Assembly (NCBI GenBank): GCA_036785325.1
Contig: JAXIVH010000001.1
Span: 17,087,218 to 17,151,217, forward strand
Length of the DNA stretch: 64,000 nt
Direction of reading: 5' to 3'
DNA from: Urophycis tenuis
Lineage: Eukaryota > Chordata > Actinopteri > Gadiformes > Phycidae
Made by a program: the position numbers and the translations under genes. The notes below the pieces were generated by a model. The model had not been told where the DNA came from. It was given only the letters and a program-made list of their open reading frames with translations, and ran no database searches. This document shows positions 49,520 through 61,128 of the stretch, piece after piece. How positions within the stretch are numbered: position 1 is the first letter of the stretch; every line of letters starts with the position of its first letter.

Positions 49520-50629
49520 TGTGTACGCACACAACCCGCGATGAGATAAAACGTGGCTTAAGTGAAGATTGAGTCTATTCAGGTGAATAAATAAATAAAA
49601 GATCGTAAATCATTTGCTATAAAAAAATATATAGATTTAAATATAGGCCTAAATACAGGAAAACATGTTCACATGCTGTTACCCAAGACGTTTTGGCTAT
49701 GCCGTCTGTGGGCATGAGGTAAACAGATATTTGCTCACTTGCTCACACAGACTTCACAGCCGAGTAGATTGGAGATAGGCAGATGTTTGGAGTTGTCCTG
49801 TGGGTGCAGGCCATCAAACCGTCACTGGGAGATGATGTTGCAATAACTGTTGGTAAGGCAAACATGTGGCAGCCCATGCAAGCATGTAGGCCTACGGAAA
49901 CACAATTAGTTAAATGACTGCACCTTCATGCTTCTCTGTAGTACGTGTCTCTAAACTGCTGCGTAGTATGCAACTACGTGGCTGCATCTACTGAAGTGTA
50001 AGGCATTTGTATACAGCTACAACACTCACATCTCATATCTGTTTTGAGGTGTCATACTTCACGGAAGTGAGTGTGAGAACTGCTCTAAATTAAAATGGTT
50101 GAGTAGGTTTTCAATTTCTTAGCTGTTTTTTACAGTCAGTGGATTTGTAATTGCAATTTTAATGATGATTATTGATATGTAATTCCTGGTTGAAATCAGT
50201 ATTGGGATGAAGGCATTTCTGTTTAAAAACATGAAAAACAACTCATAATTTAGAAATATGAAAAATGAAGCGTGGTCTTGATGGTGTACTTCTACTAATG
50301 GTCTGCAGGTGTCGCCCCGGTGTTCTACTGATGTCGGTGTGATCTCACTTGGCTAAATGGAAACAGATTTCCTAACTGACATTTGTAAACTTGGCTTTTT
50401 CTGGGACCAGAGTTGTGCAAATGCACATACGTAAGCGATGGCTCGTAAATCCTATAAAGTGTAGGAAATTCATGGATTTAATGATGTTTTGGAACACTCA
50501 CATCACCAGAAAAATAAATAAAAAGTATAGATAAATAAATATAGGCCTACAGGGATGCCGATTTGGTGTGGCAGATGAGAGGAGACCATTAGCAGGAGTT
50601 TGGTCAGCAGCCACAAATATACCCTCCCC

Positions 50630-50660
<31 letters not shown>

Positions 50661-51590
50661 ACACATTATTTTCCCCGTGATTATCGTACCAAAGCCAAAA
50701 ACTGCATTTGGCAACAATCACACCCTCTGTAAACCTTGCTTTTTATTTAGGTTTTTTTTATTAGATTCATTTTTTTTTTTTGTAATATAATTATTATCAT
50801 TTTTGGAAATGGGTTTCAACCTCATGCTTTGGTAAACCACAAACAATCGTCCGTGTGAAAGAAGTGGGGGACCAAATATATAATTCAAACAGTGGTATAT
50901 AAATTATATATAGGCCTACAGTATAATATGCAGTGTATAGTATACATGTGTTCGTGTGCTGCCTTACACTGACTAACGTGTTCAGGGTAGGCTGCTGGCA
51001 ATGCGGAGTAACCAGACATGTCCTGTCCATATTCAAACTTGGCCGTGCGGTTGAATGTGCCGGGACTTGTCTTTGTTGATTCACAAATCCGTCATCAAAG
51101 ATGTGGGTAGGGCGGCTTAAACAAGCATATTTCCCATCAAAAAGGAAAACATAATCGGTTTTATTAATTATTATTTTTTTACAGTACATAAACCATCTGT
51201 ATCAAGGTATCCGTTCCACGCAGGATATATGTGGAAAGAGTTGCCAAATGTCAGAATTAATTGCAGTTGTGATCATCAAAGAAGGCTAATCGTTGAAAAA
51301 AAACCCTAAGATAATCAGAAAACAAATGGGCCTATAGTTACTGAACCCTGAAGTGTGCTGAAATAAGAAAATATCTGCCTCACATTGATGATTTTGCTAT
51401 GTTTTGTTCACGGTTTTATGTCCTGCATATAAGTGGTACTATATTAAACCAACCAAACATGTAATGGCGCATTCACTAGCCAAGTGTCAGAATTCAGACC
51501 TCATTGTTAAGGCAAGCGCTCGCACAGAGCCCCTGTGTTGTTCATGTTTTAAGTCATGGAGGCCTGCAGGCGCTCTGTTAAGGCTTGTGT
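49520..51590. other. Intergenic spacer, no gene recognised
   Basis: AT-rich sequence with a (C)n(CA)n tract at 50627-50664 and several TAGGCCTA octamers (49644, 49887, 50542, 50911). Short open frames lack known motifs. Confidence 0.5.
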
Positions 51591-51597
51591 TTTGGGG

Positions 51598-52150
51598 TTC
51601 AGAGCTTTGTTTTAGTTTTAGGGTTAGGGTGTCGAAATGGGGTTAGGTTTTAGAATTTGATATTGGTTTTAGTGTTTGGTTTTAGGGTTAGGGTTTAGTT
51701 TTAGGGTTTGGTTTTAGGGTTTGGTTTTGGATTTTGGGTTAGATGTTAGGGTTAGGTTTTGAGGGATGAAATTTGGGTTGAGGGTTGGTTTTAGGGTTTG
51801 GTTTTGGATTTAGGTTTAGCTGTTAGGGTTAGGTTTTAAGAGTTGAATTTGGGTTGAGGGCTGGTTTTAGGGTTTGGTTTTGGAATTAGAGTTAGATGTT
51901 AGGGTTAGGTATAAAGGGTTGAATTTGGGTAGAGGGTTTGGTTTTAGGGTTTGGTTTTGGATTCAGGGTTAGATATTAGGGTTTGGCTTTAAGGAGTGAA
52001 TTTAGATAGAGGGTTTGGTTTTAGGGATTGGTTTTGGATTTAGGGTTCGATGTTAGGGTTAGGTTTTAAGGATTGAATTTGGGTTGAGGGATTAGTTTTA
52101 GGGTTTGGTTTTGGATTTAGGGTTTGGTTTCAGGGTTAAGATTTTTGTTT
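51598..52150. repeat. Degenerate TTAGGG-like array, ~65-100-bp units
   Basis: About 550 bp of TTTTAGGGTTTGG, GATTTAGGGTTAGATG and TTAGGGTTAGG segments arranged in larger units that each include TTTAAGGGTTGAATTTGGG. Further GGGTTAGTGATAG copies lie at 52258-52295. It looks like an interstitial telomere-like or decayed G-rich minisatellite. Confidence 0.85.
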
Positions 52151-53190
52151 AAGGGTTTGGTTGGGTTTGATTTTAGCTTCAGAGTTTAGGCCCTGAGGTC
52201 CAGGTTCCAAGAACAAAGACCCCAGAATATTCCCCAGTGGACCTTTTTTAAGGAACAGGGTTAGTGATAGGGTTAGTGATAGCAACAGGGTTAGTGTCAA
52301 TATGTTTAGGCTCATGCTTTACAGTTCTTCGTGTGCCTGCTTTCGCCCTGTTGCAGGGCGGCACCCCCAAAATGGCAGCTGCTCTCATGCTGGCCACTCC
52401 AGCAACAGTTGTGTGTAACCACCATTGGGCCTGTGCCATTCTTCACTGGCTGCTATAGCATTGCAAGGCACTGTAGTACATGAGATAATATTATGTTTGC
52501 ACTGGGAAGCGTATTACCTCAAAATACATGAAAATTATAGGCGTAATTACTGACACAACAAATTGCAATAACGAGCACTACACGCTACACATTTTGCTTC
52601 AGAGACTGTAACTAAACACCCTTACACGGAAGGTGACTTGCTGCATTTGTAGGGGGTAGTTTGTATGTAATTTGTACGTAGTTTGTATGTATACTTTCAT
52701 GTGGAGTGTTCTCCAACGACCTCGGAAAACCCCAATCAATCTCTTGTACTTTTTTTTTTTTTTTCACAGTTTCAATGTAAAGGATCAAAGAGATTTGTCC
52801 TGTTGGGTGTGGCTGTCAAACGCTTCAGGTAACTCTGTGATACAGCAGCAACTAGTCTGCGCCTGCATGTCAGCGAAAACAAAGAGCTGGGCGAAGCCAC
52901 GGAACTTGACGCAAACAGTGACTCAGTGCAGATGTTGGACAGCTTTCAGAGCAGTGATGCGAGATATGGAGAGAGAAAGTGAGGGTGAGCGTGAGAGAGA
53001 GTGAGAGAGAGAGAGAAAGTGAGTTTGACTTTATCTCCTGATCCTACTTAGAGTGCGTGTAAGCGACGTGAACAGCCTGCAGGAATGTTCTGATGTCAGA
53101 ACGGAAACCCACTGCATCTTATACGATGCACTAACAGCAATAATCTTCTTGAACAAAATGTGAAGACTGTTTTAAGAGACAATATATTAG

Positions 53191-53385
53191 TTGGTGACTT
53201 TAGTTTTCAGCGAGTTTAAGTTTAAGTTGGTGACTTTAGTTTTCAGTGACTTTAAGTTTAAGTCGGTGACTTCAGATTTCAGTGACTTTAAGTTTAAGTT
53301 GGTGACTTTAGTTTTCAGTGACTTTAAGTTTAAATTGGTGACTTTAGATTTCAGTGACTTTAAGTTTAAGTCGGTGAGCTTTTAG
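53191..53385. repeat. 36-bp minisatellite (TTGGTGACTTTAGTTTTCAG)
   Basis: About five units alternating GTGACTTTAGTTTTCAGTG and ACTTTAAGTTTAAG segments. The 36-bp unit preserves an open frame that is not a gene. Confidence 0.9.
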
Positions 53386-53826
53386 TGACTTAAAGTTATA
53401 TCAAAAAGCTAAAATTCGTTCACACTTGTACTACAAAATCATCTCGAACGTTATCAACCATCACGTACGATTGCTAACAGAACAAGCCTTCTGCTGGCCG
53501 AACCAACTGAAGTGGTGGATCTGATGAGGTCATGTATTAATATTGGGTGGCTTGCATCCCACAATTGATATCATCAATACGATGAGACGATAATTCCTTC
53601 AGGAGTTATTGTCGTCTCGCTTTCTTCTCAAGCTACTTTTCAAACGGTGTGCCAACAGAGACAAAGAAAACGTTCAGTGAAATAAAGCAGTTTGGGGACT
53701 CCCCACATTCCTTCTTTCACCTGGCAGTGTCATGGAGCTAGGTGGGTGCCCACACCCTCTCATTATCCCAGCCTCTGAATGCTTCTATGTGCCTTTCTTC
53801 AGCCTTTCACACCATTCAGCTGCATT

Positions 53827-53936
53827 GACACACACACACACACACACACGCACGCACGCACACATACACACACACACACACACACGCGCACACACACACA
53901 TCATGTATATGCTCCGCACACCCACACCCACACACA

Positions 53937-53974
<38 letters not shown>

Positions 53975-54172
53975 CGCACACACACACACCCACACACACA
54001 CACAAACACGCACACACACACATACACACGCACACAGACACACACATCATGTATGCTCCACACACCCACACACAAACACGCACACACACACACACACACA
54101 CGCACACACACACACACACCCACACACAAAAACGCACACACACACCCACACACAAACACGCACACCGACGCA

Positions 54173-54224
<52 letters not shown>

Positions 54225-54249
54225 AACACACGCACACACACACGCAAAC

Positions 54250-54286
<37 letters not shown>
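53827..54286. repeat. Large compound CA array with duplicated ATCATGTAT spacer blocks
   Basis: About 460 bp of CA with CG, AAACACG and CACACCCA interruptions. The spacer ACATCATGTAT appears twice (near 53899 and 54046) with similar flanks, so part of the array was duplicated as a block. Confidence 0.9.
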
Positions 54287-54289
<3 letters not shown>

Positions 54290-54299
54290 ATGTGATTGA

Positions 54300-55740
54300 T
54301 CATATTTCATCATTATTCACAAAACACAACAAAACATAGTGTTTCATTCTTTGTATTTCAACAGTGGACTCATCACGAGACACTGAAGTGGGTACATCCT
54401 GAGAAAGGGTGTTGCTGACGCAGGTGTTCCAGGTAGAACACCTGAGACACTCGCTGAGCAGGACTCCAGCGCAGCAAAGCACCAAAGTAAGTGTGTGCAG
54501 AGCATGCAAAAGATGTCACAATGAGGGGGTGGTGTGAGAATGCCATCTCCACAGAGACTAATACTCTTCACGCAAACAGTCCTGACTGAGACCTATGTGA
54601 GAATCTAGCGTTTTAAAGCAATATGCATCTTGGACATAATTTATGGCTGTTTAGCACATGCATGAGAAAGATTTGCCCTCGCAAGAGCAGCACTGAATAG
54701 GCTGCGCTCGGCCCAACATTGCGGTATGTGTGCGCGCGTGTGCGTGTGCCTGTGCGTGTGTGCGTGCGTAAGTCAGCGCTAATTCAAAGCAGGTCCACAG
54801 CACATAAGCGTACGACTTTGCACAAGAAGCAACACAGTGGCGTGTTTGTTACGTGCACATCCTCGACCCACTCTGAAAACGCCACTGTCAGCGCTCGACA
54901 GCCCGCCGTTTCCACAAAAGCGGAGGCCAATGGCGTGGCGTGTGGGGGCGAGTGGTCCGTGACATTTTAAAAGCCTTAAAACCCACAGAGGAAACGTAAC
55001 AGCCCAACACTCAGACGCTTGTTGTCCAGGTTTGGACAAGGGGGAAAGAACGCCAGAACACTTTGCCAGGGAAAAGTGAATGGCACAGGGCCCTCGCCTG
55101 CAGAAAACATTCCATGACTGCCATGCCAGCTCTCGAGTTATAGCCCTTCTCAACAGCCCCAATGAACTCCCTGAGTTTTCGTGAAAAACGGTTTCTGCAT
55201 TGCAATGTCTTTGGACAGTGCAGAAGTAATAATAATAACGACACTGATGAATACACACACACCCCACTCTGGGCAGAAGAATGTCTCTCAGCGAAAGGAA
55301 CTCAGGTAAAGGTATGTAGGCCGTCCAACCCAAACCCTGTTTAAGAGTTATGATTCAAACAGAACAACAACAGCAAGATGACAGGAGTTTGGCACAGCTT
55401 CTCTTTTACCTGACTCCAACCCCAGGAACTGATTCATAACAGAGACCTATAATTAAGCGGTGCGCTGGGTTCTCATACATGGACCGAGACATAATGGATA
55501 CATGCATGCAACAATGTGGTTTCTGGAGCTGCTTTGCTAACATTTTGAATGTGCCCTCCTCTCCTGCCTACAACAACACAACTGTCGCCGTGATAACCAG
55601 TGCTGCAAAGCTGGTGTGTTCTCGCTCTCTACCCCCCGGATACATCTCTAAACACATGTATGTGTCCAGAAGGGGTGTGTGCAGCAGGGGTGTGTGCAGC
55701 AGGCGGAGGTGCGGGTGGGGGCTCCTCGCTCCACCCGGTC
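54300..55740. other. Spacer upstream of keratin, no gene recognised
   Basis: No exon or transposon recognised. Open frames of up to 184 codons on the minus strand (55333-54779) lack similarity to anything I know and have no coding-like motifs. Confidence 0.5.
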
Positions 55741-55787
55741 TCTCTGCCTCCTCCTCCTCCTCCTCCTCCTCCTCCTACACAGTGAGT

Positions 55788-55795
55788 TATAAAAG
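55788..55795 (+). promoter_or_regulatory. TATA box of plus-strand type I keratin
   Basis: TATAAAAG about 80 bases upstream of the ATG at 55875, with a (CTC)n tract just before it. Spacing suggests transcription starting about 30 bases on, near 55820, with a CT-rich 5' UTR. Confidence 0.85.
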
Positions 55796-55874
55796 AGCGG
55801 GGCTGGCGCAGGGATAGTGCACCTCTCTCCTCATCTACAGGCTCTCCTCTCACTCTCTCTCTCACACAGCAGCC

Positions 55875-58290
55875 ATGAGCTCTTCCTACAGCTTCAGTTC
55901 AGGCTCTACCGGCGGCAGCCTGATGCGCAGGGGCCAGTCCCGAAGCGTGTACGGTGGCCCCGGGAACCTTAAAATCTCCACCTCCTCCATGGGCGGCGGC
56001 AGTTATGGAGGGTCAGGAGGTGGCTACAGCGGCTACAGCTTCAGCCAAAGCGGCGGCGGCGGTGGCGGCGGCGGCGGCGGTTTTGGCGGCGGCTTCGGCA
56101 TGGGGGGAGGCGACGGGAACAGCTTTGATGTCAGCACCAACGAGAAGGCCACCATGCAGAACCTGAACGACCGCCTGTCCAACTACCTGATCAAGGTGCG
56201 CTCCCTGGAGGCCGCCAACGCTGAGCTGGAGCTAAAGATCCGCCAGTTCATGGAGAACAAGACCTCCCCCGGCGCTAGAGACTACTCTGCCTTCTACGTC
56301 ACCATCGCCGACCTGCACAACAAGGTACGTCCCCTCAGGGCTTCAGGAAGATCTCAGCCTCGCGCCGAGCCTCCCTGTGGCCCCGCATGCCCCTCGCCCT
56401 ACGTCATAGTCAGCGCCTGTGGTTCAGGGTTCTAATTCTTCTTCTCATGCATTCTTTTGCTCCCCTCTTCATCGCTTAGATTCAGAATGCCACATGTGTC
56501 AACGGAGGCATCTACCTGTCCATAGACAATGCCAAACTGGCTGCAGACGACTTCAGGACAAAGTAAGTGTGACAGAGAGAAAGGAAGGCGACAGCCGGCA
56601 TCTATCCGCAGGTTGAACGTGAAGCAGAGAATGCCAGGACTGACCTTGGTGACACTATGATTTGCAACAGGTATGAGACTGAGCTGAACATGCGCCAGTC
56701 GGTGGAGGCGGACATCGCCGGCCTCAAGAGGCTGCTGGACGAGTTGACCCTGTCCAGGTCCGACCTGGAGATGCAGATCGAAGGCCTGAAGGAGGAGCTG
56801 ATCTTCCTCAAGAAGAACCACGAGGAGGTGGGTTCTCAAATGCGGGCGGCCTCGTCACGTCTCACCGCGGCACACCGGGGGCCTCTCGGGAGCTCAATGG
56901 AAATGACTAACCTTTGTATTTTTTTTGGTCTTCGTAAACTGTCCAGCCGCTGACTTGACTTGACTTGTTCCCCGCTGTGGCACTAACAGGAGATGGCTGC
57001 CATCAGGCACCAGATGACGGGCCAGGTGAACGTGGAGGTTGAGGCCGGGCCGACACAGGATCTGGCCGCCGCCATGGCGGACATCCGTGAGCAGTACGAA
57101 GCGGCAGCGGCAAAGGACCGGAAGGAACTGGACAGCTGGTTCCAAAATAAGGTAAGAACCCGTCTTTCCCTCCGCCGGGTAAAGACGCGCCATATGTGGT
57201 GTTGACATCTGCGTGAGTGATTTGTCTTGAGCGACTGCTGTCTGATTCCATTGCAGGCGGCAGCCCTCAACAAGGAGGTAGCCGTGAGCACGGAAACCAT
57301 CTCCACGTTCAAGTCAGAGATCACCGACCTCAAACGCATGTTGCAATCCTTGCAAATCGAACTGGAGTCACAGCTCAGTATGGTAAGTGCACCGCTGTGT
57401 CTGCAGCGCCCAATGCAGAAGACTTCACCTCGGGTGTGGTCAAGCAATGTTGTTACCTCAATTACTTAGGGTGTGGTCAAGCAATATTGTTACCTCAGTT
57501 ACTTAGGGTGTGGTCAGGAAATATATATTGCTACCTAAGGTACTTAGGGTGTGGCCAGGCAATATTGTTACCGAAGGTGCTCAGGGTGTGGTCAGGGAAT
57601 ATTGTTGTGCATTTTCCACTGTTTGGGTCCGTTACGTACACATCCTAAAAAACAATTTTCTGTTCATTTGCACTGTCGCTCTCTCTCCTTCTCTCTTCCC
57701 TCCTCGCGAACAACCAGAAAGCATCGCTCGAAGGCAATTTGGCAGACACAGAGGGTAGGTACGGGATGCAACTTGCAGGCTACCAGAATCAAGTCTCCAG
57801 CCTAGAGTCCCAGCTAGTTTCCTTGCGTGCCGACATCGCACGGCAGGGCAGTGATTACCAGATGCTGCTGGACCTCAAGACCCGCCTGGAGATGGAGATC
57901 GCAGAGTACAGGAGGCTTCTAGATGGAGACAGCAGGTGGGTCACTGTGCTACTATGTTTGTGAATCTGTAAAACATGGATGCCACCACGGCAGCCATTCA
58001 TAAATGCATTCACGTAAAAAAAAAAAAAAAAAAGGGGAACATTTCCCAGGGAAATAAGATGATAGGAGATAGTACATTATTATGCCCAGATAGGACAGTC
58101 AGGATAGATAGTTAAACAGAGAGTTACAGGAGGAGTTCCTCCCTGCAGTGCTTCATTTACAATTGGTATCCAACAACACAACTTGCTAATCGTAATCTAA
58201 AAGGCAGGGAAGGCAGAATGCAGGGAAGGCAACTAGATGCCAGACTAGACTGCTTACGAAGACCATCGATAATAATATTCCAAATCCCCC

Positions 58291-58328
<38 letters not shown>

Positions 58329-58452
58329 CAGCTCCATTGGCATTGGCACCGGCAGCAGCAGCAGCAGCACCACCACCACCACAAAAACCACGTACAAGGT
58401 GATCACAGAGGAGTTAGTGGACGGTGTGGTGGTCTCCTCCTCCTCAAGCTGA
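55875..58452 (+). CDS. Type I keratin, complete
   Basis: Seven exons: 55875-56324, 56480-56562, 56671-56827, 56990-57151, 57257-57382, 57718-57935, 58332-58452; 438 codons plus stop, every junction AG/GT and in phase. The exon lengths 83, 157, 162 and 126 are those of the second type I gene in this window. The head is Ser/Gly-rich with a ten-glycine run. The rod starts at NEKATMQNLNDRLSNYLIK, the helix initiation motif, and ends at LEMEIAEYRRLLDGD, the helix termination motif. The short tail has Ser/Thr runs and ends TYKVITEELVDGVVVSSSSS. Type I keratins pair with type II to form epithelial intermediate filaments. Start chosen from ATG in GCAGCCATGAGC context. I recognise the class, not the exact orthologue. 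The last intron ends in about 40 C before the acceptor. Confidence 0.95.
58287..58327 (+). repeat. Poly(C) tract forming the acceptor of the last keratin intron
   Basis: About 39 consecutive C, followed by GCAG and the exon at 58332. It occupies the polypyrimidine position of the acceptor. Confidence 0.9.
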
Positions 58453-58591
58453 GCACAGCCCACTGCGGTGGCCAGCAGCACACTGGGCGGGGCCAACACC
58501 TCCATCCTGCCCCTCCCCCATGCCTGGAACGGGCAGGCAGCGAAGAGCTGCTTGTGGTCAAACCCACAACATTTGGACCCAATCAAAAAAT

Positions 58592-58597
58592 AATAAA
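58592..58597 (+). terminator. Poly(A) signal of plus-strand keratin
   Basis: AATAAA 140 bases downstream of the stop codon, in TAATAAAAGAATTG. A weaker second AATAAA lies near 58951. Confidence 0.8.
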
Positions 58598-58734
58598 AGA
58601 ATTGTGCTGGTACTCGGCCCTGAGAGTCATTCATTGCTTAGTTTTGTATCATTTGTAACTTTTGCTTTGGGGGAGTGCCTCTCGGAATCAATTGTAACTT
58701 TTCTGTACTACCCCATCACAGTCTTAAGGAACCA

Positions 58735-58736
<2 letters not shown>

Positions 58737-58768
<32 letters not shown>

Positions 58769-58781
58769 TAACAACAACAAC

Positions 58782-58837
<56 letters not shown>

Positions 58838-58857
58838 TAATAATAATCATCATCATC
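58737..58857. repeat. (AAT)n microsatellite
   Basis: About 120 bp of AAT with AAC interruptions, ending in ATCATCATC. It lies just past the keratin 3' end. Confidence 0.95.
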
Positions 58858-58997
58858 ATTATATTGTTCTTATCCTTATTAATAATAGTGTTACAACGAT
58901 AATCATATGTGATAATTTTATGACTCATAACTAGCTAAATAGCTTGTGTAAATAAAATTACTCATTATTCCGCGGTGGTGTTGCTCAATTTCACTTA

Positions 58998-59050
58998 GAT
59001 ATATAGATATACTTTATTGATCCAAAGCTGGGAAATTGCAGTTTAGCATT
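58998..59050 (-). repeat. LINE-like 3' tail, minus strand
   Basis: On the minus strand, CTGCAATTTCCCAGCTTTGG is followed by ATCAATAAAGTATATCTATAT, a familiar ending of fish non-LTR retrotransposons. Confidence 0.55.
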
Positions 59051-59218
59051 AACTAGTTCTAAAAAATAAACATTTTATGAGCTTTAATAAATCTACATTT
59101 TTATTAACATTTACTAATTATCACCTGCAAATAATATAACGTTGTTGAGTGTATAGTGACTGGCAGAGTAATGTAATATTCGTCCATGTGGCAGCAAAGA
59201 CAAGAGAATCAGTGACGC

Positions 59219-60861
59219 ATGCAACAGGTCGTGGTGACGGAGAACTTTGTAAAAAAGGACAAACTCCGAACTGAAGATTCTGACCCAGGTGAAGTTCCTC
59301 ATATGAGCAGTGGTAAAAAGAAAAAAAAAGCAAAGACGGCGAGCTCGAGGCAGTACAGCGACAGCTATCCTTTTACTTTTACTTCCATTTACTTTCACCG
59401 GGGAGGAGAGACGACACCGACGCCGTTATGCTTGGCGTGTGGCGAGAAGCTGTCCGACAGCGCCGCGGCGCCGAGCAGGCCTCAACGCCACCGAGCAGGC
59501 CTCAACGCCACCGAGCAGGCCTCAACGCCACCGAGCAGGCCTCAACGCCACCTCCAGACAAAGCGCCCGTCGCTTCAAAACAAACCTGTGTGCTATTTTG
59601 TTCGCCTGCCCGAAAGCACAGAGAAAAAGGCGACTTTCATGACAAAAACCACAAAGGTAAATGAGAAAGCCCTTAAAGCTAGTTGATAGTGAGGAGATTG
59701 TTGTTGATGCGGAAGAACAAGAAGTGCCAGGAACTCTATATAGTTTAAGCTGAAGTTGTTTATTGGTCTCGTAGGCCTACGAGGAGAAGCAGAGGATTTC
59801 ATCAAGCAAGAGATTTGTGCGTGAATCTTCCTCAGTTTCTCCTGCCGGCTCCCGGAGACACAGTGTATTATATACAAGTCTCAAACCGGAACAGCATGAC
59901 AGGAGTGTCCCATTCTGATTGGCTTATAATGTATAAACATTACATGTTACTAAGCAGATTTGACATGACGTAGGTGTATTCTTCAATCACTTTATGTTAT
60001 GTCTCCAAGTTCCAGAGAGTCAGACTTAAAGTCGCCATGAGGAATACAATCTTCACTATGTCCTTCTTCAGAATGTCAGATCAACCTAACCGTACCATTG
60101 CTAGATAATATTTTTCCTAACACTAGTTACCTAATTGCTGAACTCTTAGCTAAATCCCAAAAAGTCTCACACTCACACAGTGGCAGCGACATTAATGCTA
60201 CCTGCCTGCAAAGCTATTGTCAACGAGACGCACGGACCTGACGCGGTTAGAGACATAACTAAAGTCCCACTCTCAACACAATGGCCAGACGTATTGATGA
60301 CCAGCCTACAGACACCGAAAGTGATGTTTTGGAAAAAGATACGCATCAGTAGGAAATTTGCATTACTTGATGAGTCTACGGATATGAGTGGACATTCTCA
60401 GCTCTTGGCCAATGTGCGTTTTGTGGATGGAGATGCCATTAGAGAAAACTCTTTTTAAAAGGCACTGCCAGAAAAAAAACAACAGGAGAGGAATTTCTTC
60501 AGGTCACATCAGAACATCTTGACCAGGGAGGACTTACTTGGCAGAATTGCACAAGTGAATTGCACTGATGGAGCTGCAGCCATGGCCGGGTGCGCCAAAG
60601 GCTTTGTTAGCAGTGTGAAGGAAAGAAACACAGATCTTATTGTTACACACTGTTGTTTGCACCGTGAGGCCGTCGGTACAACGAGGCCGGACTTCAGCCA
60701 CTCTGCGATGTTTAGTTTCTTTCCTGTAGTCGCTACATATATTATATATACTGTATTAGGCTACAGAGTGTCATTTTGTAAAATCTTTGGTTGGTGGTGT
60801 GCCGCAAGATTTTTCCAATGTAAAAAATGTGCCGTGGCCCAAAAAGGGTTGAAAAACACTG
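59219..60861 (+). pseudogene. Decayed hAT-type (ZBED5/SCAND3-like) transposase gene
   Basis: Pieces of a BED-finger/hAT transposase lie in order. The first is a Lys-rich N-terminus with SSRQYSDSYPFTFTS. The BED finger follows (CLACGEKLS...), with PQRHLQTKRPSL where the family has a second His, here Arg. Next come FVRLPESTEKKATFMTKTTK, then LPACKAIV..DAVRDITKVPLS, RKFALLDESTDMSGHSQLLANVRFVDGDAIREN and CTDGAAAMAGCAKGFVSSVKERN..IVTHCCLHREA. A 20-bp unit (CCGAGCAGGCCTCAACGCCA) is repeated four times at 59472-59551. Stops and frameshifts separate the parts, and about 490 bp interrupts it at 59690-60180. The end GGGTTGAAAAACACTG (60846-60861) fits a hAT terminal inverted repeat; the matching left end was not found. 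Non-functional transposon remnant between two keratin genes. Confidence 0.8.
59690..60178 (-). mobile_element. LTR-like insertion inside the hAT remnant
   Basis: The transposase homology stops at KALKAS and resumes at TVAATLMLPACK, with about 490 bp of unrelated DNA between. Read on the minus strand the insert starts TGTGTGAGTG, has TATATAATACAC (about 59869), and ends with an AATAAA (about 59762), as in a solo LTR. A clear target-site duplication was not found, so the identification is tentative. Confidence 0.4.
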
Positions 60862-61103
60862 GTCTAGTTTAGAGGATGGATGACTGAGACAGTGCACCGT
60901 GTTGTGAAACAACATGGCGTCGTCCAAAAAGAACCACGACCCATAGGGGGCAGCGTAGAGCAGAGCGAGTCGGGAGCACTTTGTCTTGCTGGATTCATTT
61001 AGACGACACTAGATCCGACGACGAATAACACAAACAGACTGAAGAATTCAAGAAAACAGAATTCACGGCACAGAACAGAGTATAGTTGGACTGCGGGATT
61101 TTT

Positions 61104-61109
61104 TTTATT
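61104..61109 (-). terminator. Poly(A) signal of minus-strand keratin
   Basis: Minus-strand AATAAA about 20 bases past the stop codon at 61131-61129, unusually close to it. Confidence 0.6.
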
Positions 61110-61128
61110 GATCGTTTTAGGTGTGAAT

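Noticed and set aside
54779..55333. 184-codon minus-strand open frame upstream of keratin
   Set aside because: No recognisable domain, no splice or promoter support, and another strand frame is open too.
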